In this document: positions 44,010 through 53,214 of the stretch, one piece after another
Layout: every line of letters starts with the position of its first letter
How positions within the stretch are numbered: position 1 is the stretch's first letter
Assembly: GCF_020880695.1 (NCBI RefSeq)
Contig: NZ_JAJIWO010000006.1
Span: 124,001-188,000 of the forward strand
Origin: Mucilaginibacter sp. UR6-11
Lineage (GTDB): Bacteria > Bacteroidota > Bacteroidia > Sphingobacteriales > Sphingobacteriaceae
Direction: 5' to 3'
DNA length: 64,000 bases
Notes under the pieces: generated by a model
What the model was told of the DNA's origin: nothing
The model's input: only the letters and a program-made list of their open reading frames with translations
Databases searched by the model: none
Made by a program: the position numbers and the translations under genes

Positions 44010-44936
44010 ATGCAAGCAACTTCAAATCTGTTAATGATACGCCCGGTGGCCTTTGGATTTAATGAGCAAACAGCCGGCAGTAACGCCTTCCAAATCCGCG
44101 ATACCGACCAGCAACAAGTACAAACGAAAGCTGCAGCCGAGTTTGACGGGCTGGTTAATATTTTGAAGGATAATAAAGTAAATGTTATTGTTATTGACGA
44201 TACCGCACAACCCCATACGCCTGACGCTATCTTCCCTAATAACTGGGTATCATTTCATGATAATGGTGATGTATTTTTATATCCCATGCAGGCAGAAAAC
44301 CGCCGGCTGGAACGTCGCGAAGATATTATTACACAGCTGGAAGATAATTTCAGGCTTAGGCATGTAACAGACCTAAGCCATTTTGAACAGGAAAACAGAT
44401 TTTTGGAGGGTACCGGTAGTATGGTGCTCGACCGCGAAAGTAAGATCGCTTACGCCTGTTTATCGCCTCGCACAAATGAAAAGGTGTTGGCCGCTTTTTG
44501 TGGACAAAGCGGATATACTATGCTTACCTTCCACGCGGTTGATGAAAACGGTCTGGCCATTTACCATACCAATGTGATGATGGCAATGGGTAGCAACTTT
44601 GCTGTAATTTGCCTGGATAGCATTCAAAATTCCGCTGAAAAAGAATTGGTTATAAAAAGCTTAAAAAGTACCGGTAAAGAGATCATCAGCATATCTTTTG
44701 ATCAGATGAGCCATTTTGCCGGCAATATGCTGGAGGTAAAAAATACCCGGGGCGATACTTTGATAGTTATGTCTTTAAGCGCTTATCAATCGCTTACCTA
44801 TCAACAAAAGGCGGTCCTGTCTGCCTTTGGCAAATTGGTTTACGCAGATATAGGTACGATTGAAACCAATGGCGGCGGCAGCGCGCGTTGCATGATTGCG
44901 GAGGTACATTTGCCGCAGTCAGGTTTACCAGCCTAA
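44010..44936 (+). CDS. ctlX: CtlX-like citrulline hydrolase / amidinotransferase-fold protein
   Basis: Protein of 308 residues of the guanidino-group-modifying superfamily. N-terminal LLMIRPVAFGFNEQTAGSN, PDAIFPNNWVSFHDNGDVFL, LEGTGSMVLDRESKIAY, VAIYHTN-type His region (LAIYHTNVMMAMG) and the C-terminal nucleophile Cys294 in GGGSARCMIAEVHLP are as in CtlX proteins linked to citrulline use. With the arginine deiminase-like gene just upstream it could continue arginine breakdown through citrulline; this link is inference. Confidence 0.85.
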   Translation: MQATSNLLMIRPVAFGFNEQTAGSNAFQIRDTDQQQVQTKAAAEFDGLVNILKDNKVNVIVIDDTAQPHTPDAIFPNNWVSFHDNGDVFLYPMQAENRRLERREDIITQLEDNFRLRHVTDLSHFEQENRFLEGTGSMVLDRESKIAYACLSPRTNEKVLAAFCGQSGYTMLTFHAVDENGLAIYHTNVMMAMGSNFAVICLDSIQNSAEKELVIKSLKSTGKEIISISFDQMSHFAGNMLEVKNTRGDTLIVMSLSAYQSLTYQQKAVLSAFGKLVYADIGTIETNGGGSARCMIAEVHLPQSGLPA

Positions 44937-44945
44937 CAACAAAGA

Positions 44946-47306
44946 TTATTTGAAATAGACGTAAGTAATGCCGTCCCCGCCGCGGTCGGCATGTTCATCT
45001 TCCATGCGGTCAACCTGGTCATATTTCTTTAAATATTGGCGTATCATTTTGCGCAGGATACCGTCGCCTTTGCCATGCAGTATTTTAAGATTCCCGAAAC
45101 CCATCATCAGGGCACGGTCAAACAGCCTTTCAATAGCCGATAATGCGTCTTCGGTACGCATACCACGTACATCAATCTCGGGACTAAAGCTGGCAATATC
45201 GCCGGTGTGGCTATTCATGCTTCGCCTCACCTCTTTGGGCACAACCGATTTAGCCACCTTTTGCACCCGTTTCCGTTTGGCAACGGTACGCAGATCACCT
45301 ATAGCGATGACAACATTGTCTTTGATCAGCTCAATGATCTGCCCGGTAGTTTCTGAGTCGGCCAGTCTCACCCAATCCCCTACTTTAAGTTCCTCATCGG
45401 TAGCGGCAGATTTTGCCGGCGCGGGCTTCGCAGTATTTTTCTGCAGTTCGCGGTTAAGGTTTTCGCGCAGATCTTTTGTCTTTTCCTTATCAGCATTATT
45501 GCTTTTTATTTCGGCAATGGTATTTTCCACCAGCTTATTAGCGTTCAGGATGATGTTCTTAGCTTCCTCCTTAGCTTCACGGATCAGTACTTTTTTATTT
45601 TCTTCAAGATAGGCTTTCAGTTTTTCATTTTCGGCCAGTAAGGCATCAACCTGTCTTTGCTGCTTATCCAGTTTTACACGGGTGTCCAATATTTCTTTCT
45701 TCTCGCGCTCCAACCCTACCAATAACGTATCCACGTTTTTTTGCCCGGCACTGATCTTGTTTTTAGCAAGGTTAAGCACTTGCTGCGGCAAACCTATTTT
45801 TTGAGCTATTTCAAAAGCATATGAACTTCCCGGTTTGCCCACCTCCAGCATATAAAGGGGCTTCATCTCTACGTTATTAAACAGCATTGATGCATTTTCA
45901 ATTCCTTCGGTATTACCGGCAAAAATTTTCAGGTTTGAGTAGTGGGTAGTTACCATACCTTTTACTTTTTTATGGTTCAGTGATTCCAGCACCGCTTCGG
46001 CTATAGGGCCGCCAAACTGCGGATCGGTCCCGGTGCCAAACTCATCAATCAGGATCAGCGACTTGCCATTGGCATTTTCCACAAAGTTTTTCATTTTGGA
46101 TAAATGTGCGCTGTAGGTGCTCAGGTCACTTTCTATCGACTGGTCATCGCCGATATCAACAAAAAATTGCTTGAAGACACCTACTACGCTGGCTTCATCC
46201 GCGGGGATCAATAAACCCGCCTGCACCATGAGCTGTAATAAGCCAACGGTTTTCATACAAACAGATTTGCCGCCTGCGTTAGGGCCCGATACCACAACCA
46301 CCCTGGTGTGCTCATCAATCTGCAGGTTTAATGGCACTACCGTTTTATGCTCTTTCTTGAAGTTTAAAAACAACAGCGGATGTCGCGCATTTACCAGCTT
46401 AAGGCGTGCCTCATTAATCACCTGTGGCAATTCGCCTTCTATATCAATAGCAAACAGAGCCTTGGCACGCACAAAATCCAGTTTGGTAAGCAAACTGTGG
46501 TAAGAAAGCAAAAGCGGCACGTAAGGTCTTAACTCGTCGGTTAAACCGGTCAATATTTTTATTATCTCGCGTCTGCGTTCAAACTCAAGGTCACGGATAC
46601 GGTTGTTTAACGTAAAAACTTCCTCCGGCTCCACGTATACAGTTTGGCCGGAAGCTGATTCATCATGGATAAAACCTTTCAGCTTGCGTTTATTTTCGGC
46701 CAGTAGCGGTATACATAAGCGTCCATCCCGAATGGTTAATGAGCCGTCAGCCGTCCAGCCATTGCCCGACGCGCTTTTAAAAACCTGGTCTATCTTCCTT
46801 CTTGCTTCCTGTTCGGCTTTGGCTATTCCTGCCGATATATCAGCCAGTTCGCGGGATGCATTTGGCTTTATCTTTCCTTTGGGATCAATTACCTGTTCTA
46901 TTTTTTTGATGATGGCCTTTTCTATCGGCAAGTGTTCAAACAATGCCTCCAGGTTTGGGTATTGGCCCTCGCGTTCATTAAAATAGGCTATAACAGCAAA
47001 TACAGTGGTTAACGATGCCAGCACCTGGAAAAATTCTTCCTCCGTTAAAAAAGCGCCTTCAAGCCTTACTTTGTTAGCCAGACCTTTAATATCATAAAAA
47101 TGCTGAATTGGCAGTGCGGCATCATTTTGCAGTATGTTTTTAAATTCGTGAGCCTGGCTTAAAAACTTGCTTATCTGCTCGTAATTGCTCATCACCTGTA
47201 TCTTGTCAACCATTTGCTGACCCATGACGCTAAGGCAATGTGCTTTTATTAATTCCTTTACCTCGGTAAATCCCAGCTTATCAATACTATTCTCAGGGTA
47301 AAGCAT
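44946..47306 (-). CDS. mutS2: endonuclease MutS2
   Basis: ATPase/nuclease of 786 residues that acts on branched DNA or collided ribosomes. Clamp/core helices at the N-terminus, Walker A GPNAGGKSVCMKT (around residue 345), Walker B LILIDEFGTGTDP, a long coiled-coil (about 510-630) and a C-terminal Smr nuclease domain (about 710-786; IDVRGMRTEDALSAIERL, LKILHGKGDGILR). No mismatch-recognition domain, as expected for MutS2. One base separates its start from the DUF4296 stop. Confidence 0.96.
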   Translation of the reverse strand: MLYPENSIDKLGFTEVKELIKAHCLSVMGQQMVDKIQVMSNYEQISKFLSQAHEFKNILQNDAALPIQHFYDIKGLANKVRLEGAFLTEEEFFQVLASLTTVFAVIAYFNEREGQYPNLEALFEHLPIEKAIIKKIEQVIDPKGKIKPNASRELADISAGIAKAEQEARRKIDQVFKSASGNGWTADGSLTIRDGRLCIPLLAENKRKLKGFIHDESASGQTVYVEPEEVFTLNNRIRDLEFERRREIIKILTGLTDELRPYVPLLLSYHSLLTKLDFVRAKALFAIDIEGELPQVINEARLKLVNARHPLLFLNFKKEHKTVVPLNLQIDEHTRVVVVSGPNAGGKSVCMKTVGLLQLMVQAGLLIPADEASVVGVFKQFFVDIGDDQSIESDLSTYSAHLSKMKNFVENANGKSLILIDEFGTGTDPQFGGPIAEAVLESLNHKKVKGMVTTHYSNLKIFAGNTEGIENASMLFNNVEMKPLYMLEVGKPGSSYAFEIAQKIGLPQQVLNLAKNKISAGQKNVDTLLVGLEREKKEILDTRVKLDKQQRQVDALLAENEKLKAYLEENKKVLIREAKEEAKNIILNANKLVENTIAEIKSNNADKEKTKDLRENLNRELQKNTAKPAPAKSAATDEELKVGDWVRLADSETTGQIIELIKDNVVIAIGDLRTVAKRKRVQKVAKSVVPKEVRRSMNSHTGDIASFSPEIDVRGMRTEDALSAIERLFDRALMMGFGNLKILHGKGDGILRKMIRQYLKKYDQVDRMEDEHADRGGDGITYVYFK

Positions 47307-47852
47307 TTATTGTAAATGTAGATTTTTAAGTTTTTTCTTCGGTTTTTTATGCTTCCCGGCCGGTTTTATGCCGCTTGCCTTGTTAACCGAGTCTTTTTTA
47401 ATTTTATCCCTATCGTTCTTCATTTTTAAGGCGATAGAGTCTTTCTTCATCTTATCAGCTTTTCGCTGAAGCGCCGCCGTCCGTTTTCGGGTGATTTCAT
47501 TTTCATCGGCAACAATTTTATTCATCGAATCAAGCTTGGCCTGCAGTATTTTTTCAATATCCTCATACATCTTCACCATTATTTCGGGCTGAGCAGCGTA
47601 AAACTTCATACTGTTTTTAAATTGCGCCGAATCAGTATGATATTGTTTAAACAGGTATAAATACCGTCCGGTGCCAAAACGGTATAAACTATCGCCGTTG
47701 GGCTGCGTAGCCAGGCTGCCATCTACCAGATGGACATCGGCCAGCAACCGTACCATTACATCGCGTTTAATAATATCTTTAGTGGCATTGCCCTCTTTAC
47801 AGGCATACAAAAAAAGCAAAGCTGAAAAAAACAAGATAATATGTTTACGCAT
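47307..47852 (-). CDS. DUF4296 lipoprotein
   Basis: Lipoprotein of 181 residues (FFSALLFLYAC lipobox, Cys near residue 18). The DUF4296 part (RDVMVRLLADVHLVDGSLAT, YHTDSAQFKNSMKFYAAQPE) is followed by a strongly basic, lysine-rich tail (about 120-181) with coiled-coil character. Function unknown. First gene of the unit with mutS2. Confidence 0.88.
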   Translation of the reverse strand: MRKHIILFFSALLFLYACKEGNATKDIIKRDVMVRLLADVHLVDGSLATQPNGDSLYRFGTGRYLYLFKQYHTDSAQFKNSMKFYAAQPEIMVKMYEDIEKILQAKLDSMNKIVADENEITRKRTAALQRKADKMKKDSIALKMKNDRDKIKKDSVNKASGIKPAGKHKKPKKKLKNLHLQ

Positions 47853-47877
47853 TCTGTAATTTAGCGGTTTAATAGCG

Positions 47878-47885
47878 CAAAATTA
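47878..47885 (-). promoter_or_regulatory. -7 box (TAATTTTG) for the DUF4296-mutS2 operon
   Basis: Exact TAnnTTTG on the minus strand, 25 bases before the ATG at 47852. It overlaps the region upstream of the divergent yggS. Confidence 0.5.
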
Positions 47886-47892
47886 CGGATAA

Positions 47893-48582
47893 ATGAGCAT
47901 TGCAGATAACATCAAAAGCTTAAAAAGCGAAACTATAGCTAAAAAGGTGACTTTAGTAGCGGTATCAAAAACAAAAACAGTTGCCGATATACAGGAAGCC
48001 TACGACGCAGGGCAACGTTTATTTGGCGAAAACACCGTTCAGGAAATGGTGGAAAAGTATGAACAACTACCAAAAGATATAGAGTGGCACCAAATTGGCC
48101 ATCTGCAAAGCAATAAGGTAAAATACCTGGCCCCTTTTATCAGCATGATACAATCTGTTGATAGCCTGAAACTGTTGCAGGAAATTAACAAACAGGCTGC
48201 AAAGAATAACCGGGTAATTGATTGCCTGCTGCAGATCTATATTGCAGATGAAGAAACCAAATTTGGTTTAGGTTTTGATGAGGCTATTGAGCTGTTGCGG
48301 TCTGACGAGTTTGCCGCGTTAAAAAACATCCGCATACGGGGGCTCATGGGAATTGCTACCAATACTGATAAAGAAAAACAGCTTAAAGACGAGTTTCAGG
48401 AACTGAAGGTATTTTTTGATGGCGTGAAGCAAAGCTTTTTCAGGAAAGAAGCTAGCTTTGATGTGATATCAATGGGGATGTCATCAGATTATGAACTGGC
48501 CATTGAGCAAGGCAGCAATATGATACGTGTAGGCAGTACCATTTTTGGCGGCCGGGTTATCAAACATTGGAAAAATAATTAA
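47893..48582 (+). CDS. yggS: YggS-family PLP homeostasis protein
   Basis: PLP-binding protein of 229 residues without known enzymatic activity; maintains free vitamin B6 and amino-acid balance. VTLVAVSKTKTVADIQEAY contains the PLP lysine; FGENTVQEMVEKY, EWHQIGHLQSNKVKYL, IQSVDS, GLMGIAT and ISMGMSSDYELAIEQGSNMI are family signatures. The length is usual. Confidence 0.95.
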   Translation: MSIADNIKSLKSETIAKKVTLVAVSKTKTVADIQEAYDAGQRLFGENTVQEMVEKYEQLPKDIEWHQIGHLQSNKVKYLAPFISMIQSVDSLKLLQEINKQAAKNNRVIDCLLQIYIADEETKFGLGFDEAIELLRSDEFAALKNIRIRGLMGIATNTDKEKQLKDEFQELKVFFDGVKQSFFRKEASFDVISMGMSSDYELAIEQGSNMIRVGSTIFGGRVIKHWKNN

Positions 48583-48670
48583 CGCCCGGCGCCGCCCTCA
48601 AAGGAAGGGGTTCTGATTAAAGAGAATAAAAAGATGTAAACCCTCCTCTTCTTAAAGAGATTAGGGTGTA
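48583..48670. repeat. C/G-tract spacer, possible repeat relic
   Basis: Spacer with CCCTC and AAGGAAGGGG tracts and a small hairpin CTCTT-CTTA-AAGAG near its right end. It resembles the block at 41462-41550 only loosely. Confidence 0.25.
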
Positions 48671-48680
48671 AATAACAACT

Positions 48681-49148
48681 ATGACCATCCATTTAAGAGT
48701 AGCCGTAAAAGAAGATTGCATTCGCCTTTTGGAATTAGTGAACGAACTGGCCCTGTACGAAAAAGCGCCCCAGGAAGTAACTGTAACCCTGGAGGAGTTT
48801 GAAGCCGCCGGTTTTGGCGAGAAACCGGTATGGAAAGCCTATGTGGCCGAAGTTGGTGGCCTGATTGTAGGGTTTGCATTATATTATGTTCGTTTTTCAA
48901 CCTGGAAGGGCTGCCGCATGTACCTGGAAGATTTTATAGTGACTGAGCCCATGCGCGGCCGTGGCATTGGCAAGTTATTATTTGATCAGTTAATTGCCGA
49001 GGCCAGGGAAATGGGGTTTTCAGGTATGGTATGGCAGGTACTGGACTGGAACGAACCGGCATTAAATTTCTATGCTAAATACCAGGCCTCTGTAGAGGCA
49101 GGTTGGTTAAACGCATCATTATCAAAAGATCAGTTAGTAAACTATTAA
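48681..49148 (+). CDS. GNAT-family N-acetyltransferase
   Basis: Cytoplasmic acetyltransferase of 155 residues: acetyl-CoA loop in DFIVTEPMRGRGIGKLLFDQ (R/Q-x-x-G-x-G/A), opening strand IHLRVAVKEDCIRLLELVNE, and WQVLDWNEPALNFYAKY. It resembles the spermidine/diamine (SSAT-like) group of GNATs. Substrate unproven. It starts a run of three closely spaced + genes. Confidence 0.9.
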   Translation: MTIHLRVAVKEDCIRLLELVNELALYEKAPQEVTVTLEEFEAAGFGEKPVWKAYVAEVGGLIVGFALYYVRFSTWKGCRMYLEDFIVTEPMRGRGIGKLLFDQLIAEAREMGFSGMVWQVLDWNEPALNFYAKYQASVEAGWLNASLSKDQLVNY

Positions 49149-49151
49149 TTT

Positions 49152-49952
49152 ATGAACGTAAGATATTTAATGTTTTTTGTGGCGGCGCTGGTTTTAAACG
49201 CCTGCAACTGGGGGGTGGCCAAAAAGCCAAAGGCTGATATTACCACGGATACGCTTACTTATACCTATAAAACAATAAAACAACGCGCAACCGATTGCGG
49301 GAACAAGCCGGATAGCAGCTGCACAGTAGCGAAGATTAACTATCCGTTGTTTAATGGTCAGACTGCTTTAAATGATACCGTTAGTTATAAGCTGGTAAAT
49401 TTATTTGGCGCAGACGACCCCGATACCGACCTGCAACAATATACACAGCATTTTTTAGCCGGCTATGATGCTTTTAAAAAGCACGATTCAAGGTCCGCGA
49501 TATTTTTTACCCTGGATAGCCATGCGAAAATAATAAGGCAGGATTCAAGCCTGACCACTTTAGAAATCAGCGGCTATAGTTTTAAGGGCGGCGCACATGG
49601 TAGTTCAATTACCACTTTTATCAACTGGGACACCAAAGCCGGTAAAAGCATTAACCTGGATGACGTTTTAACTCCTGACTATAAAGAAAAATTAACGGCT
49701 ATCGCCGATACCATTTTCAGGACACAGGAAAAGCTAAGTGATACCGCTTCCTTAGCAAACGATTATTTTTTTAAAGACGGCAAATTCGCGCTCAATCGCA
49801 ACTTTTCTATCACGCCCATCGGTATTCGTTTTTTATATAATCAATACGAAATTAAACCCTATGCTGCCGGGCAAACTGATCTGTTTATCCCTTACGCAAA
49901 AATCAAATCATTGCTAAAACCTAATACGGTTATCACTCAATATCTTAAATAA
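49152..49952 (+). CDS. DUF3298/DUF4163 lipoprotein (RsiV-like)
   Basis: Lipoprotein of 266 residues (FVAALVLNAC lipobox, Cys near residue 18). The N-terminal DUF4163-like part (NYPLFNGQTALNDTVSY) leads to a DUF3298 domain (about 140-266; YSFKGGAHGSSITTFINWD, ISITPIGIRFLYNQYEIKPY), like the extracytoplasmic half of RsiV. No partner sigma factor is adjacent. The start is 3 bases after the GNAT stop and the stop shares a base with the aspartate kinase start. Confidence 0.85.
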   Translation: MNVRYLMFFVAALVLNACNWGVAKKPKADITTDTLTYTYKTIKQRATDCGNKPDSSCTVAKINYPLFNGQTALNDTVSYKLVNLFGADDPDTDLQQYTQHFLAGYDAFKKHDSRSAIFFTLDSHAKIIRQDSSLTTLEISGYSFKGGAHGSSITTFINWDTKAGKSINLDDVLTPDYKEKLTAIADTIFRTQEKLSDTASLANDYFFKDGKFALNRNFSITPIGIRFLYNQYEIKPYAAGQTDLFIPYAKIKSLLKPNTVITQYLK

Positions 49953-51208
49953 TGCTTGTTTTTAAATTCGGAGGTGCATCTGTAAAAGATGCAGAGGGTA
50001 TCATTAACCTGGCAGCGGTTGTCGGTAAATATCAAAATGAGCAGTTACTTATCGTGGTCTCGGCAATGGGTAAAACCACTAATGCACTGGAGCAATTAAC
50101 TAAAGCCTATGTTGATCAGACCAATGATCTGCATGATATTTATGAGGGTATTAAACAATATCATTACGATATTATCAGCCAGCTATTTGAATCGGGCCAC
50201 CCTGTTTTTGACGAAGTAGCCAATACTTTTGTTGAAATTGACTGGATGATAGAGGACGAACCGCATGACGATTACGACTTTATTTATGATCAGATTGTAT
50301 CTGTGGGCGAATTAGTATCAACCCGCATCGTGAATGCCTATTTAAATAAAGCAGGCTTAAAAAGCCAGTGGCTTGATGTACGGGGCTATATCCATACCGA
50401 CAACACTTATCGCGACGGTGTGGTACAATGGGAGAAAACACGCGCCAGCATCCAATCAGCCATCCCCGCTCTACTGGAGCAGGGCATGGTGGTTACGCAG
50501 GGTTTTTTGGGCGGCACCTCCGAGAATTTTACCACCACTTTGGGCCGCGAAGGTTCTGATTATACGGCTTCCATATTTGCAGCCTGCCTGGGCGCTGAAT
50601 CTGTCACTACCTGGAAAGACGTGCCCGGCATATTAAACGCCGACCCTAAGTTATTTAATGATACGGTTAAGCTTGACGAGCTAAACTATACCGAAGCTAT
50701 TGAGATGACCTATTACGGCGCTACGGTTATCCATCCAAAAACCATAAAACCGCTGCAAAATGCCAGGATTCCGTTGTTGGTAAAACCATTTAATCATCCG
50801 GAAGAAGCAGGAACTATCATTAAAGAAGGCGCGGTAAACGTATTTGAGAAACCTGTTATTATTGTTAAGCAACACCAGGTACTGTTATCTATATCTACCA
50901 AAGATTATTCGTTTATTACGGAAGACCACCTGAGTGATATATTTAGCAAGTTTGCCAAAAATCACGTAAAAATAAATGTGATGCAAACATCTGCGTTAAG
51001 CTTCAGTGTTTGTTTTGATTACAAAGACGATTTTTTTAAAAGGCTGTTGGCTGATTTAAGTAGCTGCTATAAGGTAAAATACAACAGTGATTTGACGCTG
51101 ATTACGCTGAGACATTACGCAACCAATGTGGTAAAAAACTTTACCGAAGGCAAAACCGTTTTGCTTGAACAGGTTAGCCGTAACACCGCCCAGTTGGTTC
51201 TGAAATAG
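49952..51208 (+). CDS. aspartate kinase
   Basis: Monofunctional kinase of 418 residues making aspartyl-phosphate for lysine, threonine and methionine. Amino-acid kinase domain at 1-285: FKFGGASVKD at the N-terminus, VVSAMGKTTNALEQL, VTQGFLGG, LGREGSDYTASIFAA and TWKDVPGILNADPK. A short C-terminal ACT region (about 300-418) contains LLSISTKDYSFITEDHL and KINVMQTSALSFSVCF. Translationally overlapping with the DUF3298 gene. Confidence 0.94.
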   Translation: MLVFKFGGASVKDAEGIINLAAVVGKYQNEQLLIVVSAMGKTTNALEQLTKAYVDQTNDLHDIYEGIKQYHYDIISQLFESGHPVFDEVANTFVEIDWMIEDEPHDDYDFIYDQIVSVGELVSTRIVNAYLNKAGLKSQWLDVRGYIHTDNTYRDGVVQWEKTRASIQSAIPALLEQGMVVTQGFLGGTSENFTTTLGREGSDYTASIFAACLGAESVTTWKDVPGILNADPKLFNDTVKLDELNYTEAIEMTYYGATVIHPKTIKPLQNARIPLLVKPFNHPEEAGTIIKEGAVNVFEKPVIIVKQHQVLLSISTKDYSFITEDHLSDIFSKFAKNHVKINVMQTSALSFSVCFDYKDDFFKRLLADLSSCYKVKYNSDLTLITLRHYATNVVKNFTEGKTVLLEQVSRNTAQLVLK

Positions 51209-51233
51209 TAAGCAGTATCAGGCCTGACGCGGT

Positions 51234-51920
51234 TTACAAATTCTGTTTCAGGCTTCTGAAAGGTTTGTCGTAATCTGCACTGCTGTACATTGTCAGGATG
51301 CTGTCTTTTAAAACCATGTAGTCGCCCTGCTGACTAACAACCATTTTCTTTATACCCCTGGCTGTTACTTCCATGGGCTGTATGGCTGCAATAACTTTAC
51401 CGATACTGTCCAGCTCTAAAATATAGAGTTGGCCATCTGTATGCTTATCCTCATAAATCAGGCTGATGGTTTTGGTGCCATCATCAATAAATCGCCCTAA
51501 AAGCTGTTTGTCCGCCATATCCTGTGGATTTAAGGTCAGTAGTTGTTTTGCTTTCTCGGGCGTGAAGCCCATAAATTCAAAACTCAGCAGGTTATTGTCA
51601 TTATCCTTAACGGTATCGGCGGGGGCAATTACAGCCTTATCATGATAAGTTGCGGTAGCATAAACAATAACTCCACCTTTGTTTTCATAACTGTTACCGG
51701 GTAATATAAAATCAAGCTGCAGGTTGTTGTATTGCGAGCTGTCACTTTTTATGTAAGCGGCTATATCAACCAGTTGTTGCTTGTTTATGCGACTGTTAAC
51801 CAGCACGCCTAATTTAGCCCCGTTTGCAATTTTTTCAGACTTTAATATCCGGAACGGGGTTTTAGGTTTTGAATGGCATGCCGTAAGTACTACCAAACAC
51901 AGGATCAGCATTTTTTTCAT
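51234..51920 (-). CDS. hypothetical lipoprotein
   Basis: 228 residues with a lipobox (LILCLVVLTAC, Cys near residue 15). The mature part is mixed alpha/beta (AKLGVLVNSRINKQQLVDIA, IKKMVVSQQGDYMVLKDSIL); no family recognised. Convergent with aspartate kinase (25-base gap) and preceded by a -7 box. Confidence 0.75.
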   Translation of the reverse strand: MKKMLILCLVVLTACHSKPKTPFRILKSEKIANGAKLGVLVNSRINKQQLVDIAAYIKSDSSQYNNLQLDFILPGNSYENKGGVIVYATATYHDKAVIAPADTVKDNDNNLLSFEFMGFTPEKAKQLLTLNPQDMADKQLLGRFIDDGTKTISLIYEDKHTDGQLYILELDSIGKVIAAIQPMEVTARGIKKMVVSQQGDYMVLKDSILTMYSSADYDKPFRSLKQNL

Positions 51921-51927
51921 TTCAGCG

Positions 51928-51935
51928 CAAAAGTA
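51928..51935 (-). promoter_or_regulatory. -7 box (TACTTTTG) for the hypothetical lipoprotein gene
   Basis: Exact TAnnTTTG on the minus strand, 7 bases before the ATG at 51920; a TTG lies 22 bases further upstream (51958-51960). Confidence 0.5.
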
Positions 51936-52103
51936 GCGAATAAACAGAAATTACCGGCAATGCTGTGCCATATATCCGTCAAACCACCAAACAAAGCGCT
52001 TAAACTTATTATATTTCTGTACCCGGCACCAATCTTACTGTAGCTTCATTTTTACATAATTATATTTTTTCATGCCCTATATTTAAGGCAAATTTTAACT
52101 GAT

Positions 52104-53156
52104 ATGCTCAAGAAAATCTCAAATCTTGCATTTTTATTAATGCTTGCTGCCGCAGCTTTTGCGCAGACCACCCCTCCGCCCACCGCGGCACCAAACAGCC
52201 AGCCCACGCAACGCAGGCGTAACGCCCCAAGGCCCTACGCGGTTACCATTACCGACAACTCAAAAAAGTTTGACCTTGATACCGTAAAAGAGAACCAGCT
52301 TACCGAGGCTTTTAAAAACGTTTATCCTGGTTTTGCCGCTGCTGATGGTTACCGCACTGCGCGCGAAGTGACCATGACCATTAGTGACACCCTGAAGCAG
52401 GACCTGACCGCTAAAGCAGGCGAAATTAGTGTGAATGGCAAATGGTTAAAAAAGAAAAAGAATTTTGCAAAATTCCAGCAAACCCTGCAGGACCAGCTTC
52501 ATAAAAACTGGAACTCGGTAGATACCATCAGGAAAGATGGTTATCAGTTAGTTTTCATCAATAAGAACTCGGATTTTAGCCCTGCTATCAAGCAGGACCT
52601 GATCAATACCTACTTCACTGTTTTCCCCAAGCTGGTGAGTATGTTTAATGGCCAAACCACCCATGAAGTTGTTTTTGTAACTGATACCGCTTACAAAGGC
52701 GTAGCCGAAGCCAGCGGGAACAGGATTTTATTCAGCACTAAATATATGAATGCCCACCCTTATGATATTGATATAGTAACCCATGAGGGCATGCATATTG
52801 TACAGGGCTATGGTTATGGCTCAGGCCCGGTTTGGCTGACAGAAGGCATTGCCGACTTTATCCGTTATAAATATGGTGTAAATAACATCGGTTCAAAATG
52901 GTATTTGCCGGCATTTAAGTCTACCCAAAGCTACAAGGACAGCTATAGGGTAACCGCCCGTTTCTTTGAGTGGATAGATCAAAAGGTCAAGCCGGGCATG
53001 ATCGTCCGGATTGATAAAGAATTAAGGAACCATACTTATACCGAAGCTACCTGGGCCGCCTTATCGGGTAAAACCATTGATGAGCTTTGGGACGCATACG
53101 CGAAAAATCCGGAAGTGACACTAAAATATAGCGGAAAGGAAGCTGCAAAAATATAA
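52104..53156 (+). CDS. secreted basic secretory protein (BSP) family metallopeptidase
   Basis: Exported protein of 350 residues: signal peptide (NLAFLLMLAAAAFA, cleavage before QTTPP), a Pro-rich linker (PPPTAAPNSQPTQRR), a DUF-like domain, and a C-terminal peptidase domain (about 140-320). The zinc motif THEGMHIVQGYGYG (H-E-x-x-H near residue 227) and the downstream WLTEGIADFIRYKYG are BSP-family features. Probably an extracellular or periplasmic endopeptidase. A perfect terminator follows within 16 bases. Confidence 0.9.
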   Translation: MLKKISNLAFLLMLAAAAFAQTTPPPTAAPNSQPTQRRRNAPRPYAVTITDNSKKFDLDTVKENQLTEAFKNVYPGFAAADGYRTAREVTMTISDTLKQDLTAKAGEISVNGKWLKKKKNFAKFQQTLQDQLHKNWNSVDTIRKDGYQLVFINKNSDFSPAIKQDLINTYFTVFPKLVSMFNGQTTHEVVFVTDTAYKGVAEASGNRILFSTKYMNAHPYDIDIVTHEGMHIVQGYGYGSGPVWLTEGIADFIRYKYGVNNIGSKWYLPAFKSTQSYKDSYRVTARFFEWIDQKVKPGMIVRIDKELRNHTYTEATWAALSGKTIDELWDAYAKNPEVTLKYSGKEAAKI

Positions 53157-53171
53157 TACTGATAAAATCAC

Positions 53172-53213
53172 TAACAGCAAAGCCCGGTGTTTTAATACCG
53201 GGCTTTGCTGTTA
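53172..53213. terminator. bidirectional hairpin terminator
   Basis: A perfect 17-bp stem (TAACAGCAAAGCCCGGT at 53172-53188 with its reverse complement at 53197-53213) around an 8-base loop. It separates the convergent peptidase and GH92 genes. Confidence 0.9.
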
Positions 53214-53214
53214 C

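Noticed and set aside
44968..45612. 214-codon ORF antisense to mutS2
   Set aside because: Ser/Arg/Leu-rich shadow of the mutS2 reading frame; the sense protein has clear domains throughout.
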